From an uncultured Acetatifactor sp. (GTDB lineage Bacteria; Bacillota; Clostridia; Lachnospirales; Lachnospiraceae): a stretch of DNA of 64,000 bases. Made by a program: the position numbers and the translations under genes. The stretch is from the NCBI GenBank assembly GCA_910577235.1, contig CAJTMX010000014.1, forward strand, positions 32,925-96,924, in the 5' to 3' direction. Positions 42,423-49,995 of the stretch are shown piece by piece (position 1 is the first letter of the stretch; each line of letters starts with the position of its first letter). The notes under the pieces are model-generated. The model had not been told where the DNA came from. It worked only from the letters and a program-made list of their open reading frames with translations, and did not search any database.

Positions 42423-44462
42423 ATGAGACCTGAATGGAACGAGTTTGTAGGCGGCAAATGGGAGAAGGAAATCAATGTTCGTGATTTCATCCAGAAGAAC
42501 TATCATCCTTATGATGGTGACGATTCCTTCTTAACCGGTCCTACACAAAACACAAAAGATTTATGGGCGATGGTACTGGACCTGCAAAAGCAGGAGAGAG
42601 AGGCCGGCGGCGTTCTGGATATGGACACCAAGGTTGTTTCCACCATTACCTCTCACGGCCCCGGATATCTTGACAAGAGCAAGGAGACCATCGTCGGTTT
42701 CCAGACTGACAAGCCTTTCAAGAGATCCCTGCAGCCCTACGGCGGTATCCGTATGGCAGAGAAGGCTTGCTCCGACAACGGTTATGAGGTTGATCCCGAG
42801 ATCAGCGAGTTCTTCTCCACCCACAGGAAGACCCACAACGCAGGCTGTTTCGACGCTTACAATCAGGAGATGAGAGCCTGCCGTTCTTCCCATATCATTA
42901 CCGGTCTGCCGGATGCGTATGGCCGCGGCCGTATCATCGGCGACTACAGAAGAGTCGCTCTGTATGGTATTGACAGACTGATCGAGGATAAGCAGGAGCA
43001 GAAGGATTCCACCGGCCGTGTGATGACCGATGACGTGATCCGTCTGCGCGAGGAGATCTCCGAGCAGATCGTAGCCCTGAAACTGATGAAAGAGATGGCT
43101 GCCTCCTATGGCTGCGATATCTCCAAGCCCGCTGCCAATGTAAAAGAGGCTATCCAGTGGACCTACTTTGGCTATCTGTGTGCCGTAAAGGAGCAGAACG
43201 GAGCCGCTATGTCTCTGGGACGTACCTCCACTTTCATTGACTGCTACGCTGAGAGAGACTTAAAGAACGGTGTGTTCACCGAGGAGCAGATTCAGGAGTT
43301 CATCGATCACTTTATCATGAAACTGCGTCTGATCAAGTTTGCCCGTACTCCCGAGTACAACCAGATCTTCGCCGGCGACCCCGTGTGGGTAACCGAGTCT
43401 CTGGCCGGTGTGGGCGTTGACGGACGTCACATGGTTACAAGAATGAGTTTCAGATATCTGCAGACACTGTACAATCTGGGCGCTTCACCCGAGCCCAACC
43501 TGACCGTACTGTGGTCCACCAGACTGCCTGAGGGCTTTAAGCGTTTCTGTGCTAAGACCTCCATCGACACCTCTTCCATCCAGTATGAGAATGATGATCT
43601 GATGAGAGTGACCCACGGCGACGACTACGGCATTGCCTGCTGCGTATCTTCCATGAGAATCGGTAAGGAGATGCAGTTCTTCGGCGCACGTGCCAATGTG
43701 GCAAAGTGTCTGCTGTACGCGCTGAACGGCGGTGTGGACGAAGTTACCAAGAAACAGGTTGGTCCCAAGTATCGTCCCGTTGTCGGCGATGTTCTGGACT
43801 TTGACGATGTATACAGCAAGTTCATCGATATGCTGGAGTGGCAGGCTGATGTCTATGTAAATACCTTGAATATCATCCACTATATGCATGACAAGTACTG
43901 CTATGAGAGAGCTGAGATGGCCCTGCATGACAGAGATGTAAGAAGATATTTCGCAACCGGCGTTGCAGGCCTGTCCATCGTGGCAGATTCCCTGTCCGCG
44001 ATCAAATACGCCAAGGTTGAAGTGGTTCGTGACGAGGACGGCATCATTGTTGACTTCAAGACCACCGGTGACTTCCCGAAGTACGGTAACGATGACGATC
44101 GTGTTGACAGCATCGCGCAGGACGTTGTTCATAAGTTCATGACCGCAATCAGAAGACACCATACCTACAGAGATGGATTCCCGACCACTTCCATCCTGAC
44201 CATTACATCCAATGTAACTTATGGTAAGGCAACAGGTAACACGCCTGACGGACGTAGAAAGGGTCAGCCTTTCGCTCCCGGCGCAAACCCGATGCACGGC
44301 CGTGATACCCACGGTGCGGTAGCATCCCTGTCTTCCGTATCCAAGCTGCCTTTCAATGACGCGCAGGACGGTATTTCCAATACCTTTACCATCATCCCCG
44401 GCGCTCTGGGCAAGGAGGATCAGGTATTTTCCGGAGACATCGAGCTGGATCTTAGCAAGTAA
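42423..44462 (+). CDS. pflB: Pyruvate formate-lyase catalytic subunit lacking its glycyl-radical domain
   Basis: Converts pyruvate and CoA to acetyl-CoA and formate under anaerobic conditions. The 679-residue protein starts RPEWNEFVGGKWEKEINVRD after AGGAGG. It has the Cys406-Cys407 active pair in GIACCVSSMRIGKEM and the usual late block TPDGRRKGQPFAPGANPMHG. It ends SGDIELDLSK, just where other PFLs continue into the C-terminal domain that holds the glycine radical. That domain is absent here but encoded separately at 44793. Typical PflB is about 740-760 residues. The enzyme must therefore work with the separate radical protein. The stop is in a clean context with no sign of a recent frameshift. 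Confidence 0.95.
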   Translation: MRPEWNEFVGGKWEKEINVRDFIQKNYHPYDGDDSFLTGPTQNTKDLWAMVLDLQKQEREAGGVLDMDTKVVSTITSHGPGYLDKSKETIVGFQTDKPFKRSLQPYGGIRMAEKACSDNGYEVDPEISEFFSTHRKTHNAGCFDAYNQEMRACRSSHIITGLPDAYGRGRIIGDYRRVALYGIDRLIEDKQEQKDSTGRVMTDDVIRLREEISEQIVALKLMKEMAASYGCDISKPAANVKEAIQWTYFGYLCAVKEQNGAAMSLGRTSTFIDCYAERDLKNGVFTEEQIQEFIDHFIMKLRLIKFARTPEYNQIFAGDPVWVTESLAGVGVDGRHMVTRMSFRYLQTLYNLGASPEPNLTVLWSTRLPEGFKRFCAKTSIDTSSIQYENDDLMRVTHGDDYGIACCVSSMRIGKEMQFFGARANVAKCLLYALNGGVDEVTKKQVGPKYRPVVGDVLDFDDVYSKFIDMLEWQADVYVNTLNIIHYMHDKYCYERAEMALHDRDVRRYFATGVAGLSIVADSLSAIKYAKVEVVRDEDGIIVDFKTTGDFPKYGNDDDRVDSIAQDVVHKFMTAIRRHHTYRDGFPTTSILTITSNVTYGKATGNTPDGRRKGQPFAPGANPMHGRDTHGAVASLSSVSKLPFNDAQDGISNTFTIIPGALGKEDQVFSGDIELDLSK

Positions 44463-44497
44463 AACTTGCGATGGCTGGAGCCGGGAAGGAGGTATAT

Positions 44498-44698
44498 ATG
44501 GACGAGAACAAGATGATTGATGACCTCGTAAAAATGCTCGATCAGGGCATGGCCAGCGGCACAGGACACATCAATGTGGATCGTGACGATATCGAGGGAA
44601 ACAAAACTGTTCAGACCATGGGCTGCTCGGATTGCTCCCGCACCCCTCTGGCCTGCAGCGTACCCACCCTGCAACAGGGACTGGATGATTTCCAGTAG
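44498..44698 (+). CDS. Small protein resembling the start of the PFL radical domain, with a cysteine tail
   Basis: A 66-residue protein between the catalytic and radical genes of PFL. Residues 7-28 (IDDLVKMLDQ, then GTGHINVD) line up with the first part of the radical protein (VDNLVNLLDG, then GGHHLNVN). The rest is different: no RVSGYAV motif, but Cys43, Cys46 and Cys53 in GCSDCSRTPLACS. I infer a diverged partial duplicate that could occupy the same surface of the catalytic subunit. AAGGAGG lies five bases before the ATG at 44498. Function unknown; a chaperone, redox sensor or inhibitor role would fit. Confidence 0.8.
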   Translation: MDENKMIDDLVKMLDQGMASGTGHINVDRDDIEGNKTVQTMGCSDCSRTPLACSVPTLQQGLDDFQ

Positions 44699-44723
44699 AC
44701 GCTACAAAGTTTAATATAATGCG

Positions 44724-44753
44724 GCATCTGCCGGGCAGTGGTCCGGCAGATGC
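44724..44753 (+). other. Strong hairpin between the two small PFL genes
   Basis: A perfect 11-bp stem, GCATCTGCCGG/CCGGCAGATGC (44724-44734, 44743-44753), with an 8-base loop. No T run follows, so it is not a standard terminator. It is likely an mRNA processing or stability element that sets different levels for the radical protein and the genes upstream. Confidence 0.75.
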
Positions 44754-44792
44754 ATAACCAAAATCATCGCAAATAATAAGGAGGAAAAAACT

Positions 44793-45035
44793 ATGGCAGT
44801 AAGTGCAGCACAGGTTGATAACCTGGTAAATTTATTGGATGGCTATGCCACAAAGGGCGGTCATCATCTGAACGTGAACGTATTAAACAGAGATACCTTA
44901 CTGGATGCTCAGGCTCATCCTGAGAACTATCCCCAGTTGACGATCCGCGTGTCCGGCTATGCCGTAAACTTCATTAAGCTGACTCCGGAACAGCAGGCAG
45001 ACGTTATCTCCCGTACGTTCCACGAGGCCATCTAA
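44793..45035 (+). CDS. Separate glycyl-radical domain of pyruvate formate-lyase (GrcA-like)
   Basis: An 80-residue protein that equals the missing C-terminal domain of PflB. It contains NVLNRDTLLDAQAHPENYPQ and the radical motif RVSGYAV with Gly55, and ends with EQQADVISRTFHEA. In E. coli, a similar stand-alone protein (GrcA/YfiD) replaces oxygen-damaged radical domains; there PflB is complete, whereas here the stand-alone copy is the only one in the operon. AAGGAGG precedes the ATG. The operon ends with a strong terminator. PflA at 46119 would install the radical. Confidence 0.93.
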   Translation: MAVSAAQVDNLVNLLDGYATKGGHHLNVNVLNRDTLLDAQAHPENYPQLTIRVSGYAVNFIKLTPEQQADVISRTFHEAI

Positions 45036-45066
45036 TTGGGATATCCCAAAAGAAAAAGCCATATAC

Positions 45067-45100
45067 AAAGAGGGCGTTCCTTTAAGGAGCGTCCTCTTTT
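45067..45100 (+). terminator. Terminator of the PFL operon
   Basis: Stem AAAGAGGGCG/CGTCCTCTTT (45067-45076, 45090-45099) with inner TCC/GGA pairing, followed by T. A 14-bp palindrome, TTGGGATATCCCAA, lies just before it, after the stop. Confidence 0.88.
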
Positions 45101-45268
45101 CATGTGCCTAATATTCTAATTCCCTTTATGAAATCTAGTTCCGCCAAATGGGGCACATCTCTTTGTAAGTACCTATAAGATCTTCTCATCAGACGGACTT
45201 TTTCTGAGCGGCAACTGTTTCTCACATTAAGGAACACCGCTACTGTTTCTTTCAATAATACAGATGTT

Positions 45269-45829
45269 TCAACCTATGGGAGTCTCCCAGTCCACCGTAT
45301 AGGGCCCATCCGGCATGGATACAAGCCTCTTATAGTTCTCTTCAAATTCCGCCACTTTATCCGCTACACCACTCTCCATTCCAACACCCTGGATGTAGGC
45401 TTGGGCATATTCCTCCCATGAGTGATAGTGAGCGCGTATAACTCCTGCCACTTTAGCCGTCTCAGCCATCATCTCTTCCTTGCTCAGATAGCCTCCCAGG
45501 TATCCTCTCGCCGCAATATTGGCGGCACAGCCATAATTAAATGCCGCCTTGGGGGCCTCATCACCCACATTATTTTTCTCCGCGATCAGATAATCCACTG
45601 TCTCTGCCACACCCTGCTTGTTGGTGACTGCCCAATCCCGATTCAGCACTCCTCTGGCCATGCTGGCATTGCTGCGGTTCTTCTCATACCCGCCAAAATA
45701 TTTGCAGTTTCCCCCACAGTATTCAGACCACAGCGCATATGCAGCCACGGCCCATTTCTCCGCGTCGTTTTGGGGAATCGAATCCGCCGGATCACTTTTA
45801 GAACCCTTAAACAAATCAAATAAGCCCAT
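45269..45829 (-). CDS. DUF1266 family protein
   Basis: A 186-residue soluble protein. The C-terminal half shows the DUF1266 pattern: NYGCAANIAARGYLGGYLSKEEMMAE, then a helix and WEEYAQAYIQGVGM. The function of the family is unknown. The N-terminus (GLFDLFKGSKSD) looks like a short amphipathic lead. AAAGGAG precedes the ATG. It lies on the opposite strand between the PFL operon and pflA, so it breaks up what would otherwise be one cluster. The 167 bases after it hold nothing I recognise. Confidence 0.82.
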   Translation of the reverse strand: MGLFDLFKGSKSDPADSIPQNDAEKWAVAAYALWSEYCGGNCKYFGGYEKNRSNASMARGVLNRDWAVTNKQGVAETVDYLIAEKNNVGDEAPKAAFNYGCAANIAARGYLGGYLSKEEMMAETAKVAGVIRAHYHSWEEYAQAYIQGVGMESGVADKVAEFEENYKRLVSMPDGPYTVDWETPIG

Positions 45830-46118
45830 ATCTTTCTCCTTTAATATATGTCATACAACACTCCCATACAGCCGGACTTTCTTTTGGCTGGCAAGATGAA
45901 TTATAGTCACTGTGTTGTGAAATTTCAAGTACCTTTTTTGTTGTTTCTATTTTTTGCGTTTTCGGATATACTAATCCCATGCAAATCCATCTTTTCATTT
46001 TCTGGCATTTCTGCTATAATAATTATGTTCGGGTTTTGATAGTATTTTGAATGACCGAATAATATTTTATACAGAAAACATTATGTAATTACCTTCACGA
46101 AGGGAGATGCAACAATTT

Positions 46119-46874
46119 ATGCAAGGAAGAATTCATTCACTGGAAAGCTTTGGTACCGTTGACGGTCCCGGAACACGTTTTGTTGTATTTGTGCAGGGTT
46201 GTCCCATGCGTTGCGCCTACTGCCACAATCCCGATACTTGGGAAATGAACGGCGGCACGATGATGGAACCCTCTTATATTATTGAGCAATACGAAAGAAA
46301 CAGCGCGTTTTATCAAAACGGCGGAGGCCTGACTGTCACCGGAGGAGAGCCGTTGATGCAGGTGGATTTTCTGATCGATCTCTTTACTCTGGCAAAAGAG
46401 AAGAATATACACACCTGTATAGACAGTTCAGGTATCGCTTTTAATCCATCCAATACGGCGTGGATTGAAAAACTGGATCGCCTGATGACGCTGACAGATC
46501 TGGTCATGCTGGATATCAAACACATCGATCCCGACAAACACAAGGAACTGACTTCCCAGCCCAACCAACACATCTTGGAATTTGCCGCCTATCTAAACGA
46601 GAAAGATGTAGATATGTGGATACGTCACGTGGTAGTGCCCGGTATTACGGATGATGACAAATACCTTTTTGATCTGGGATATTTTATCGGACAGTTTAAC
46701 AATCTGAAAGCCTTGGACGTCCTGCCTTATCACACTATGGGCGAAGCCAAATACAAAAAGCTGGGTATAGCGTATAAACTGGCCGGCGTTCCCGCCATGG
46801 AAAAAGACAAGGTAGTGGAGAAGAAGCAGATAATTCTGGACGGCATCAAAAAACGCCGTGCAGAGCAAAAATAA
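46119..46874 (+). CDS. pflA: Pyruvate formate-lyase activating enzyme
   Basis: A radical-SAM enzyme that makes the glycyl radical, here presumably on Gly55 of the separate radical protein. The 251-residue protein has the 4Fe-4S motif CPMRCAYC (Cys28, Cys32, Cys35), the SAM block TVTGGEPLMQ, and VMLDIKHIDPDKHKEL. The family's lead HSLESFGTVDGPGTRF is intact. I chose the ATG at 46119, about 12 bases after AGGGAG; an ATG four codons earlier lies on top of that site. It is followed by a ferredoxin gene that could provide the electron it needs. Confidence 0.96.
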   Translation: MQGRIHSLESFGTVDGPGTRFVVFVQGCPMRCAYCHNPDTWEMNGGTMMEPSYIIEQYERNSAFYQNGGGLTVTGGEPLMQVDFLIDLFTLAKEKNIHTCIDSSGIAFNPSNTAWIEKLDRLMTLTDLVMLDIKHIDPDKHKELTSQPNQHILEFAAYLNEKDVDMWIRHVVVPGITDDDKYLFDLGYFIGQFNNLKALDVLPYHTMGEAKYKKLGIAYKLAGVPAMEKDKVVEKKQIILDGIKKRRAEQK

Positions 46875-46877
46875 TAC

Positions 46878-46906
46878 TTGTATTCAGCGGCATTCTATAT
46901 TACAAT
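46878..46906 (+). promoter_or_regulatory. Promoter of the ferredoxin gene
   Basis: TTGTAT (46878-46883), 17 bases, TACAAT (46901-46906), about 48 bases before the ATG. Confidence 0.55.
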
Positions 46907-46954
46907 AAATAGTGTGTTAATCAATCTATACTATTCATTAGGGAGGATAAGAGT

Positions 46955-47125
46955 ATGGCATTTGTAGTAGGTGACGCTTGTGTAGGTTGCGGTGCTTGTG
47001 CCGGTGTGTGTCCTGTAGGCGCGATCAGCATGGATTCCGGTGTTGCAGTGATCGATCCCGATACCTGCATCTCCTGTGGTTCCTGTGCGGGCCAGTGTCC
47101 TGTGGGTACCATCAGCGAAGAGTAA
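46955..47125 (+). CDS. Two-cluster (8Fe) bacterial ferredoxin
   Basis: A 56-residue electron carrier with two 4Fe-4S motifs, CVGCGACAGVCP and CISCGSCAGQCP, in the classic clostridial arrangement. GGGAGG lies nine bases before the ATG. It is short but of normal length for the family. Its place 80 bp after pflA suggests it may supply electrons to the activating enzyme, though clostridial ferredoxins serve many partners. It is ended by a strong shared terminator. Confidence 0.97.
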   Translation: MAFVVGDACVGCGACAGVCPVGAISMDSGVAVIDPDTCISCGSCAGQCPVGTISEE

Positions 47126-47143
47126 TCGTAAATGTGTGTGAGT

Positions 47144-47178
47144 AAAAAGGCATTTCAAAAAACGAAATGCCTTTTTTT
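47144..47178. terminator. Bidirectional terminator between ferredoxin and MerR-type genes
   Basis: A perfect 13-bp stem, AAAAAGGCATTTC/GAAATGCCTTTTT (47144-47156, 47164-47176), with long A and T runs. The last codons and stop of the convergent MerR-type gene lie inside it. Confidence 0.95.
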
Positions 47179-47928
47179 CTTGCCTGCGGGTGGCTTGGAA
47201 ACAGTGGACTGTTGAGATGAGGCATTCGCCTTCTTCTCCCGCTTTTCAGTGCGTCTGCGGGTCTTTTTGCACAACAGCTCGTCCATCTTACGATAGTACT
47301 CCTCACTGCGGGCTATGGCCTGCCGGTCTCTCTCCTCCTCCCGCTCCTCCTGATTGCGGAACTGATAGTCCAACTCTTTGATGATACTTTCTTTGATGTT
47401 CTGGCAAAGCTCTTGATTGTTCTCACGCAAAGTTTCCCGAATCAGCTGCTGCAACAGCCATTGCAGACGGCGAGCCTTTTCCTCTCTATTTTCTGCCGCC
47501 AGTTCTGCCGAGTGGTGTTCTATCGGTTCCGGGGGAGTCTGCCGTACTACTGTGGAATATTCGTCCTCCTCTTCGTTCCTGTCAGTGTCCCTCACAGATA
47601 CCACCTCTATGGCCATAGCCTGATCCGCCCCCATGTTTTGAACTGTATCCTGTACCTCGGTTCCCATATTTGCGCCTGCAAAATTCTCCTGTGGAAGCAC
47701 ATCTAATTTCCCGTCTTTTAAAATCATCTTTATTGCCTTCAACTGTAGTCCCCTTTCCTTCATAGCTTTGATCTGTCTGAAACGTTCTACATCCTCCTGC
47801 GTATAATAGCGGTGCCCCAGTTCGTTGCGCTTGATTGGCAGACGCAGTTCCTCCTCCCAATAGCGCAGCACATGACTCTCTACCTTGACAGCCTTGGCTG
47901 CATCCGATATGAGTAGGTAAGTTCCCAT
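47155..47928 (-). CDS. MerR-family transcription regulator with long C-terminal coiled coil
   Basis: A 257-residue protein. The N-terminal MerR winged helix (about residues 5-73) includes ISDAAKAVKVESHVLRYWEEEL and HRYYTQEDVERFRQIKAMKERG. A Gln/Glu-rich linker follows, then a long charged helix (about 145-215) and a strongly basic tail. The wide spacing and coiled coil differ from small-molecule MerR sensors and are closer to DNA-organising relatives such as RacA. The target is unknown. AAAGGGG precedes the ATG. Its C-terminal codons (KKRHFVF) are formed by the shared terminator. Confidence 0.85.
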   Translation of the reverse strand: MGTYLLISDAAKAVKVESHVLRYWEEELRLPIKRNELGHRYYTQEDVERFRQIKAMKERGLQLKAIKMILKDGKLDVLPQENFAGANMGTEVQDTVQNMGADQAMAIEVVSVRDTDRNEEEDEYSTVVRQTPPEPIEHHSAELAAENREEKARRLQWLLQQLIRETLRENNQELCQNIKESIIKELDYQFRNQEEREEERDRQAIARSEEYYRKMDELLCKKTRRRTEKREKKANASSQQSTVSKPPAGKKKRHFVF

Positions 47929-47944
47929 AATTTTCCCCTTTCTA

Positions 47945-48059
47945 TTTAGAGTTCCGCATTTTCCCTGCCATCACACAATTTTGGTAAACCGTATAGGTCA
48001 CTTTATGTCGCCTGAGCATTCTAGCGCGCTGTCTGGAAATATGCTGTTTTAGAGTTCCG
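47945..48059. repeat. Dispersed intergenic element, type B copy 2
   Basis: Bracketed by a 12-bp direct repeat, TTTAGAGTTCCG, at 47945-47956 and 48048-48059. Both ends are the same as the type A element at 10231-10347 (including TGCTGTTTTAGAGTTCCG), but the interior is close to 38223-38325. This mosaic ties the four copies into one family. Confidence 0.65.
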
Positions 48060-48086
48060 TTTGCTGTTTAACATGATCCCAAAACA

Positions 48087-48117
48087 CAAAAAGAGAACGG
48101 ATTTTCCCTCCATTCTC
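48087..48117 (-). terminator. Terminator after dnaB
   Basis: Minus-strand stem GAGAATGG/CCGTTCTC (48117-48110, 48100-48093, one G-T pair) with a 9-base loop, followed by TTTTTG. It ends the gdpP-rplI-dnaB operon. Confidence 0.8.
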
Positions 48118-48146
48118 TTCTGTATATTATATGTATGATGTAACCG

Positions 48147-49475
48147 TCATCTTTCCAGATTGGCAAATTTAGTATATCTGGGCAGCCAGGCTAATTCCAC
48201 CGTTCCGATGGGACCGTTTCTCTGCTTACCGATGATGATCTCGGCAATATCCTTTTTCTCCGTATCGTGATTGTAGTAGTCGTCCCGATATATAAACATT
48301 ACCACATCCGCGTCCTGCTCTATGGCACCGGACTCACGCAGATCCGACATCATGGGCCTGTGGTCCGGTCTCTGTTCCACCGCGCGGCTGAGCTGGGACA
48401 GCGCTACCACCGGCACATGCAGTTCACGGGCCAGGCCTTTCAGCGCCCGGGATATATCGGATATTTCCTGCTGCCGGGAATCCGATCTGCCGCTGCCGGA
48501 CATCAGCTGTAAATAGTCTATAATAACGATTGAGAGATTATGTTCCAGTTTCAATTTCCTGCATTTTGTCCGCAGTTCGGCGATACTGATGCCGGGTGTA
48601 TCATCGATAAACAGGTGGGAGCGTCCGATCACCCCTGCGCCCTCTATCAGTTTTTCCCACTCCTCATCATTTAACTGGCCTGTGCGCAAATTCTGGGCAT
48701 CCACACTGGATTGTAGAGAAAACAAACGGTTTACCAACTGTTCTTTGCTCATCTCCAGGCTGAAGATAGCCACCGTCAAGTCCAACTTAAAGGCGATATG
48801 CTGAGCAATATTGAGCACAAACGCCGTTTTTCCCATGGAGGGACGGGCGGCGATCAAAATCAGATCCGAAGGCTGCAGACCTGCTGTCCGATAATCCAGA
48901 TCCAAAAATCCTGTGGCAATGCCTGTCACGGCCCCCTTCTGCCGGGAGGCTGCCTCAATCCTGTCCATAGCGTTCATCACTACCTGACGGATCGGGACAA
49001 ATTCTTCCGTGTTGCGTTTTTGTACCAGCTGAAAGACTCGTTTCTCCGTATCCTCAAGTATGACTTCCAGGCTCTCCTTGCCCACATAACAAGTGTTGGC
49101 AATCTCCTCATTAAGTCTGATCAGCCTGCGGAGAGTGGACTTTTCCGCCACAATATTGGCGTAGTATTTGATGTTGGCAGAGGTAGTCACCATACCCAGC
49201 AGATCACGCACAAACTCGAGACTGCTTACCTCAGGCGGAACATCCTTTTCTTTCAGCTTGTCCTGCAATGTCACCAGATCCACCGGATATCCTCTGTCAT
49301 TTAACTCCACCATGGTCTCGAACAGAATACCGTACTGTCTGTTGTAAAAATCCTCTCCTGTGACTGTCTCGGAGGCAACTACGATAGCCTCCCTGTCCAT
49401 GATCATGGAGCCGATCACCGCCTGCTCCGCCTCGACGCTATGAGGCAAGATTCTCTTAATCGCTAATTCGTCCAT
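48147..49475 (-). CDS. dnaB: Replicative DNA helicase
   Basis: The 442-residue hexameric helicase of the replication fork. The N-terminal domain starts ILPHSVEAEQAVIGSMI. The RecA-like domain has Walker A ARPSMGKTAFVLNIA (near residue 206), Walker B IVIIDYLQLM and the arginine-finger region near the C-terminus. Only one base separates it from the rplI stop, and its ribosome site (AGAGG) lies inside rplI. No intein is present; length is normal. The loader and DnaD-type genes are 30 kb away at 15.9-18 kb. Confidence 0.97.
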   Translation of the reverse strand: MDELAIKRILPHSVEAEQAVIGSMIMDREAIVVASETVTGEDFYNRQYGILFETMVELNDRGYPVDLVTLQDKLKEKDVPPEVSSLEFVRDLLGMVTTSANIKYYANIVAEKSTLRRLIRLNEEIANTCYVGKESLEVILEDTEKRVFQLVQKRNTEEFVPIRQVVMNAMDRIEAASRQKGAVTGIATGFLDLDYRTAGLQPSDLILIAARPSMGKTAFVLNIAQHIAFKLDLTVAIFSLEMSKEQLVNRLFSLQSSVDAQNLRTGQLNDEEWEKLIEGAGVIGRSHLFIDDTPGISIAELRTKCRKLKLEHNLSIVIIDYLQLMSGSGRSDSRQQEISDISRALKGLARELHVPVVALSQLSRAVEQRPDHRPMMSDLRESGAIEQDADVVMFIYRDDYYNHDTEKKDIAEIIIGKQRNGPIGTVELAWLPRYTKFANLER

Positions 49476-49476
49476 C

Positions 49477-49923
49477 TTATGCCTCTGTTACTTTTACGGT
49501 AAATTTACCGGTCACCTGGGGATGCAGTTTGACCGATACTTCATAGTTGCCAAAGCTCTTCAGACTCTCCGCCAGCTGTATCTTCTTTTTGTCCAGTTCA
49601 ATGCCATGCTGTTCCTTCAGCGCCGCAGCAATCTCCTTGGAGGATACGGAACCGAAAGTCTTTCCGCCCTCTCCGGCCTTGATCTTTACTACCACTTGGC
49701 GGGGCTCCAGATCCTTTGCCATCGCTCTTGCAGCATCCAGCTGTTCCTGCGCAATCTTTTCGCTGTTTGCCTTCTGTAATTTTAAATCGTTCAGATTCTT
49801 GGGCGTTGCCTCCACACCGATTTTTTTAGGCAGGATATAATTCCTGGCGTATCCGTCACTGGCCTCTATAATGTCACCCTTTTTTCCCAGCTTTTTCTCG
49901 TCCTGTAATAAAATGATCTTCAT
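49477..49923 (-). CDS. rplI: Ribosomal protein L9
   Basis: The 148-residue large-subunit protein. The N-terminal domain MKIILLQDEKKLGKKGDIIEASDGYARNYILP is fully typical, followed by the long connecting helix and the C-terminal domain ending TGKFTVKVTEA. I use the ATG at 49923 (AAAGG nine bases upstream), which gives the standard length; an ATG three codons earlier abuts the site. It lies between gdpP and dnaB, the usual Firmicutes order. Confidence 0.97.
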   Translation of the reverse strand: MKIILLQDEKKLGKKGDIIEASDGYARNYILPKKIGVEATPKNLNDLKLQKANSEKIAQEQLDAARAMAKDLEPRQVVVKIKAGEGGKTFGSVSSKEIAAALKEQHGIELDKKKIQLAESLKSFGNYEVSVKLHPQVTGKFTVKVTEA

Positions 49924-49995
49924 GTCCTTCATCCTTTCTGTTATGTGAGTTTCCCACCCAATATCATCTCCCCCAGAGCTATTTCCATAATCCCG

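Noticed and set aside
48041..48059. TGCTGTTTTAGAG word resembling part of a type II CRISPR repeat
   Set aside because: It occurs as element ends about 100 bp apart with unrelated interiors; there is no spacer-repeat periodicity and there are no cas genes.
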